Shown here piece by piece: positions 13,147 to 13,611 of a stretch of 13,611 bases of DNA. Source of the DNA: an uncultured Clostridia bacterium (GTDB lineage: Bacteria > Bacillota_A > Clostridia > Christensenellales > Borkfalkiaceae); the NCBI GenBank assembly GCA_934292955.1, contig CAKQXZ010000057.1:1-13611 (forward strand), in the 5' to 3' direction. Each line of letters begins with the position of its first letter. Position 1 is the first letter of the stretch. Below the pieces are notes generated by a model, which was not told where the DNA came from, ran no database searches, and saw nothing but the letters and a program-made list of their open reading frames with translations. Made by a program: the position numbers and the translations under genes.

Positions 13147-13611
13147 TTAACCGTTATATACCATTTTAAGGTATTTCCATTCTTCGTTATTATAATTAAA
13201 AGACGTTATCTCTCTGCCGTCGTCAGGCGCAATAACAAAACCCAAAGACTTGTAGCAGGCAATCGCTTCAACGTTTTTTTCAAACACGCCAAGATTAACT
13301 TCGGTCGCACCCAAAACGTTTTTGGCATAATCAACGCCCGCCTTGGTCATCGCTTTTCCGTAACCTTTACCGCGTTCGTTTTTATCTATAATTATAAAAC
13401 CTATCCGAATAACTTTCGGATCGTCCGTCGGCGTGCGAAAAATCAGATGTCCCACCGTCTTTCCGTCCGCTTCGAACATCATCGGCTTAAAAAAAGTCCG
13501 CTTTTCGCAATTAAGGTAATTAGCCGTAATTTCTTCGGGTTTAATCGGATAATGCCCGTAACGATCGGCAGACCAATAATAAAACTCCCTTTCGCCTGCT
13601 ATCCAGCCGAC
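13147..13611 (-). CDS. GNAT family N-acetyltransferase (5' end beyond the window)
   Basis: The frame is open to the right edge; an internal ATG at 13482 is not the true start, because the preceding 43 codons encode conserved family sequence (VGWIAGEREFYYWSADRYGHYPIKPEEI). The visible 154 residues contain the GNAT acetyl-CoA site in NERGKGYGKAMTKAGVDYAKN and the typical ending ECs such as LGVFEKNVEAIACYKSLGF. The family moves an acetyl group from acetyl-CoA to an amine on a small molecule or protein; the acceptor is unknown. The gene lies 169 bp upstream of rbgA on the same strand, with a weak terminator candidate and a 16-bp motif copy between them. Confidence 0.92.
   Translation of the reverse strand, partial: VGWIAGEREFYYWSADRYGHYPIKPEEITANYLNCEKRTFFKPMMFEADGKTVGHLIFRTPTDDPKVIRIGFIIIDKNERGKGYGKAMTKAGVDYAKNVLGATEVNLGVFEKNVEAIACYKSLGFVIAPDDGREITSFNYNNEEWKYLKMVYNG

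Overview
The window looks like a chromosomal segment of an uncultured, low-to-middle GC member of the Clostridia (Firmicutes). This rests on the rbgA–rnhB–yraN block, the Gram-positive style lipoprotein signal, the clear sigma-A promoters with AGGAG-type ribosome sites, and a clostridial SPFH protein. The lineage is inferred from gene content alone. No tRNA, rRNA, CRISPR array, prophage or transposase gene was seen.

Layout, left to right. (1) 1-1160: the 3' part of a HAD-family phosphatase, then mscL with an unusually long tail. (2) 1161-2121: a 961-bp gene-poor stretch with a strong terminator, a MITE-like element bounded by 28-bp inverted repeats and TA dinucleotides, one copy of an interspersed hairpin repeat, and a good promoter. 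(3) 2122-5388: a solitary, AT-rich 1088-residue helicase-IV-like SF1 helicase with an embedded PD-(D/E)xK-like nuclease region, two zinc ribbons and an HRDC domain. It has its own promoter and terminator. (4) 5662-7665: a BspA-type leucine-rich-repeat lipoprotein with its own promoter, ending at a bidirectional terminator. (5) 7839-9141, minus strand: an SPFH/Band 7 membrane protein followed by a small ribbon-helix-helix (RHH) DNA-binding protein, probably one operon. (6) 9142-9707: a repeat-filled spacer. (7) 9708-13611, minus strand: a housekeeping cluster in transcription order GNAT acetyltransferase, rbgA, rnhB, yraN and a THUMP-domain RNA methyltransferase, covering ribosome assembly, RNA:DNA hybrid removal and RNA modification.

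The least explained content lies between the genes. A 16-bp motif, GATAATCGACYTATAR, occurs five times plus one degenerate copy, always in spacers and in both orientations. One copy fills almost the whole rbgA/rnhB junction and another sits in the loop of a terminator. A second family (GTCATCCTGAGACGCGCCCC...) has four copies, all on the plus strand, with a small hairpin kept by compensatory changes. The SPFH and LRR genes share the 11-mer TGTGATATCAT at their -10 regions, and an RHH regulator gene lies between them. The helicase is the best candidate for an accessory or defence-type gene, but it stands alone, so no multi-gene defence system can be claimed from this window.
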